From Thermus sp. JCM 17653 (lineage in GTDB: Bacteria > Deinococcota > Deinococci > Deinococcales > Thermaceae): a stretch of DNA of 6,517 nucleotides. The DNA lies in NCBI GenBank assembly GCA_001311585.1, contig BBBN01000092.1:1-6517 (forward strand), written 5' to 3'. The notes under the pieces were generated by a model. It was not told where the DNA came from. It saw only the letters and a list, made by a program, of their open reading frames with translations, and ran no database searches. Both the position numbers and the translations under genes were made by a program. This document shows positions 6,317 to 6,517 of the stretch, in pieces. Each line of letters opens with the position of its first letter. The stretch's first letter is position 1.

Positions 6317-6517
6317 GCCCCCTGGCCCATGTCCGCGTGGTCCTGGTGGAGCCCCAGGAGCCCATGAACGTGGGGGCGGTGGCCCGGGCCATGCGCAACT
6401 TCGGCCTTTCTCGGCTTTACGTGGTGAACCCTGGGCCCCGGGTGGGCCCGCCCTGGGCACGGGAGGCCTACTGGTTGGCGGTGCACGCGGAGGAGGTCCT
6501 GGACCAGGCGGTGGTGG
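6313..6517 (+). CDS. trmJ: tRNA 2'-O-methyltransferase of the TrmJ type (SpoU/TrmH family), 5' part
   Basis: The first 68 codons are present and the gene runs off the window. The start MSPLAHVRVVLVEPQEP followed by MNVGAVARAMRNFGLSRLYVVNP is the classic N-terminal motif 1 of the SPOUT-class TrmJ group, with the Asn and Arg used for catalysis and RNA contact. Then comes a region typical of the same group (AYWLAVHAEEVLDQA). TrmJ methylates the ribose at position 32 of some tRNAs with S-adenosylmethionine; a related rRNA methylase cannot be excluded without the C-terminal knot. The ATG overlaps the PBP stop as ATGA, implying coupled translation. No frameshift is seen in the visible part. Confidence 0.85.
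   Translation, partial: MSPLAHVRVVLVEPQEPMNVGAVARAMRNFGLSRLYVVNPGPRVGPPWAREAYWLAVHAEEVLDQAVV

Noticed and set aside
5258..6486. Several long minus-strand frames across the PBP 3' half
   Set aside because: They are antisense to conserved PBP codons, rich in Pro/Gly/Arg, and lack any motif or ribosome site.
1..6517. Insertion sequences, CRISPR arrays, integrase attachment sites
   Set aside because: No transposase or integrase motifs, no regularly spaced repeats and no partial tRNA copy were seen; the gene content is ordinary chromosomal.

Overview
The window is GC-rich bacterial chromosome that almost certainly comes from a Thermus species. The intact DeoC reads very close to what I remember of the 220-residue Thermus thermophilus enzyme. 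Codon third positions are strongly G/C, genes are tightly packed with ATGA overlaps, and promoters sit almost on start codons, as expected for a genus that uses many near-leaderless mRNAs. No mobile element, CRISPR array or origin is visible, and there is no gene-free stretch over 300 bases.

Left arm (1-2484), all on the minus strand and read right to left: deoC (deoxyribose-phosphate aldolase), a membrane-anchored protein with two phospholipase D (HKD) motifs, maf (nucleotide pyrophosphatase), and the first 22 codons of a membrane or exported protein that could be mreC. The genes overlap or lie close together and look like one transcription unit driven from a TATGAT element just in front of deoC.

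Middle (2485-3778), plus strand: a 75-bp divergent regulatory region holding a palindrome and a terminator-like hairpin, then ychF (Obg-family ATPase), then a complete tRNA-Gln(UUG). The tRNA has its own near-consensus promoter, whose -35 box overlaps the ychF stop codon.

Right arm (3779-6517), plus strand: a single-domain CheY-like receiver with a degraded acidic pocket, a class A penicillin-binding protein (bifunctional glycosyltransferase/transpeptidase), and the 5' end of a TrmJ-type tRNA 2'-O-methyltransferase. The receiver gene is unusual. Its start lies inside an 11-bp perfect inverted repeat, and it contains an intrinsic-terminator-like hairpin with a T8 tract at the point where its reading frame breaks.

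Four of the protein genes (maf, the PLD protein, the receiver and the PBP) are interrupted by single-base frameshifts, mostly at G/C runs. The protein read on either side of each break is well conserved, so I regard most of them as sequencing or assembly errors in draft data rather than true gene decay. deoC, ychF and the tRNA are clean. The receiver break at hairpin-plus-T8 is the one with a plausible biological alternative, transcriptional slippage.
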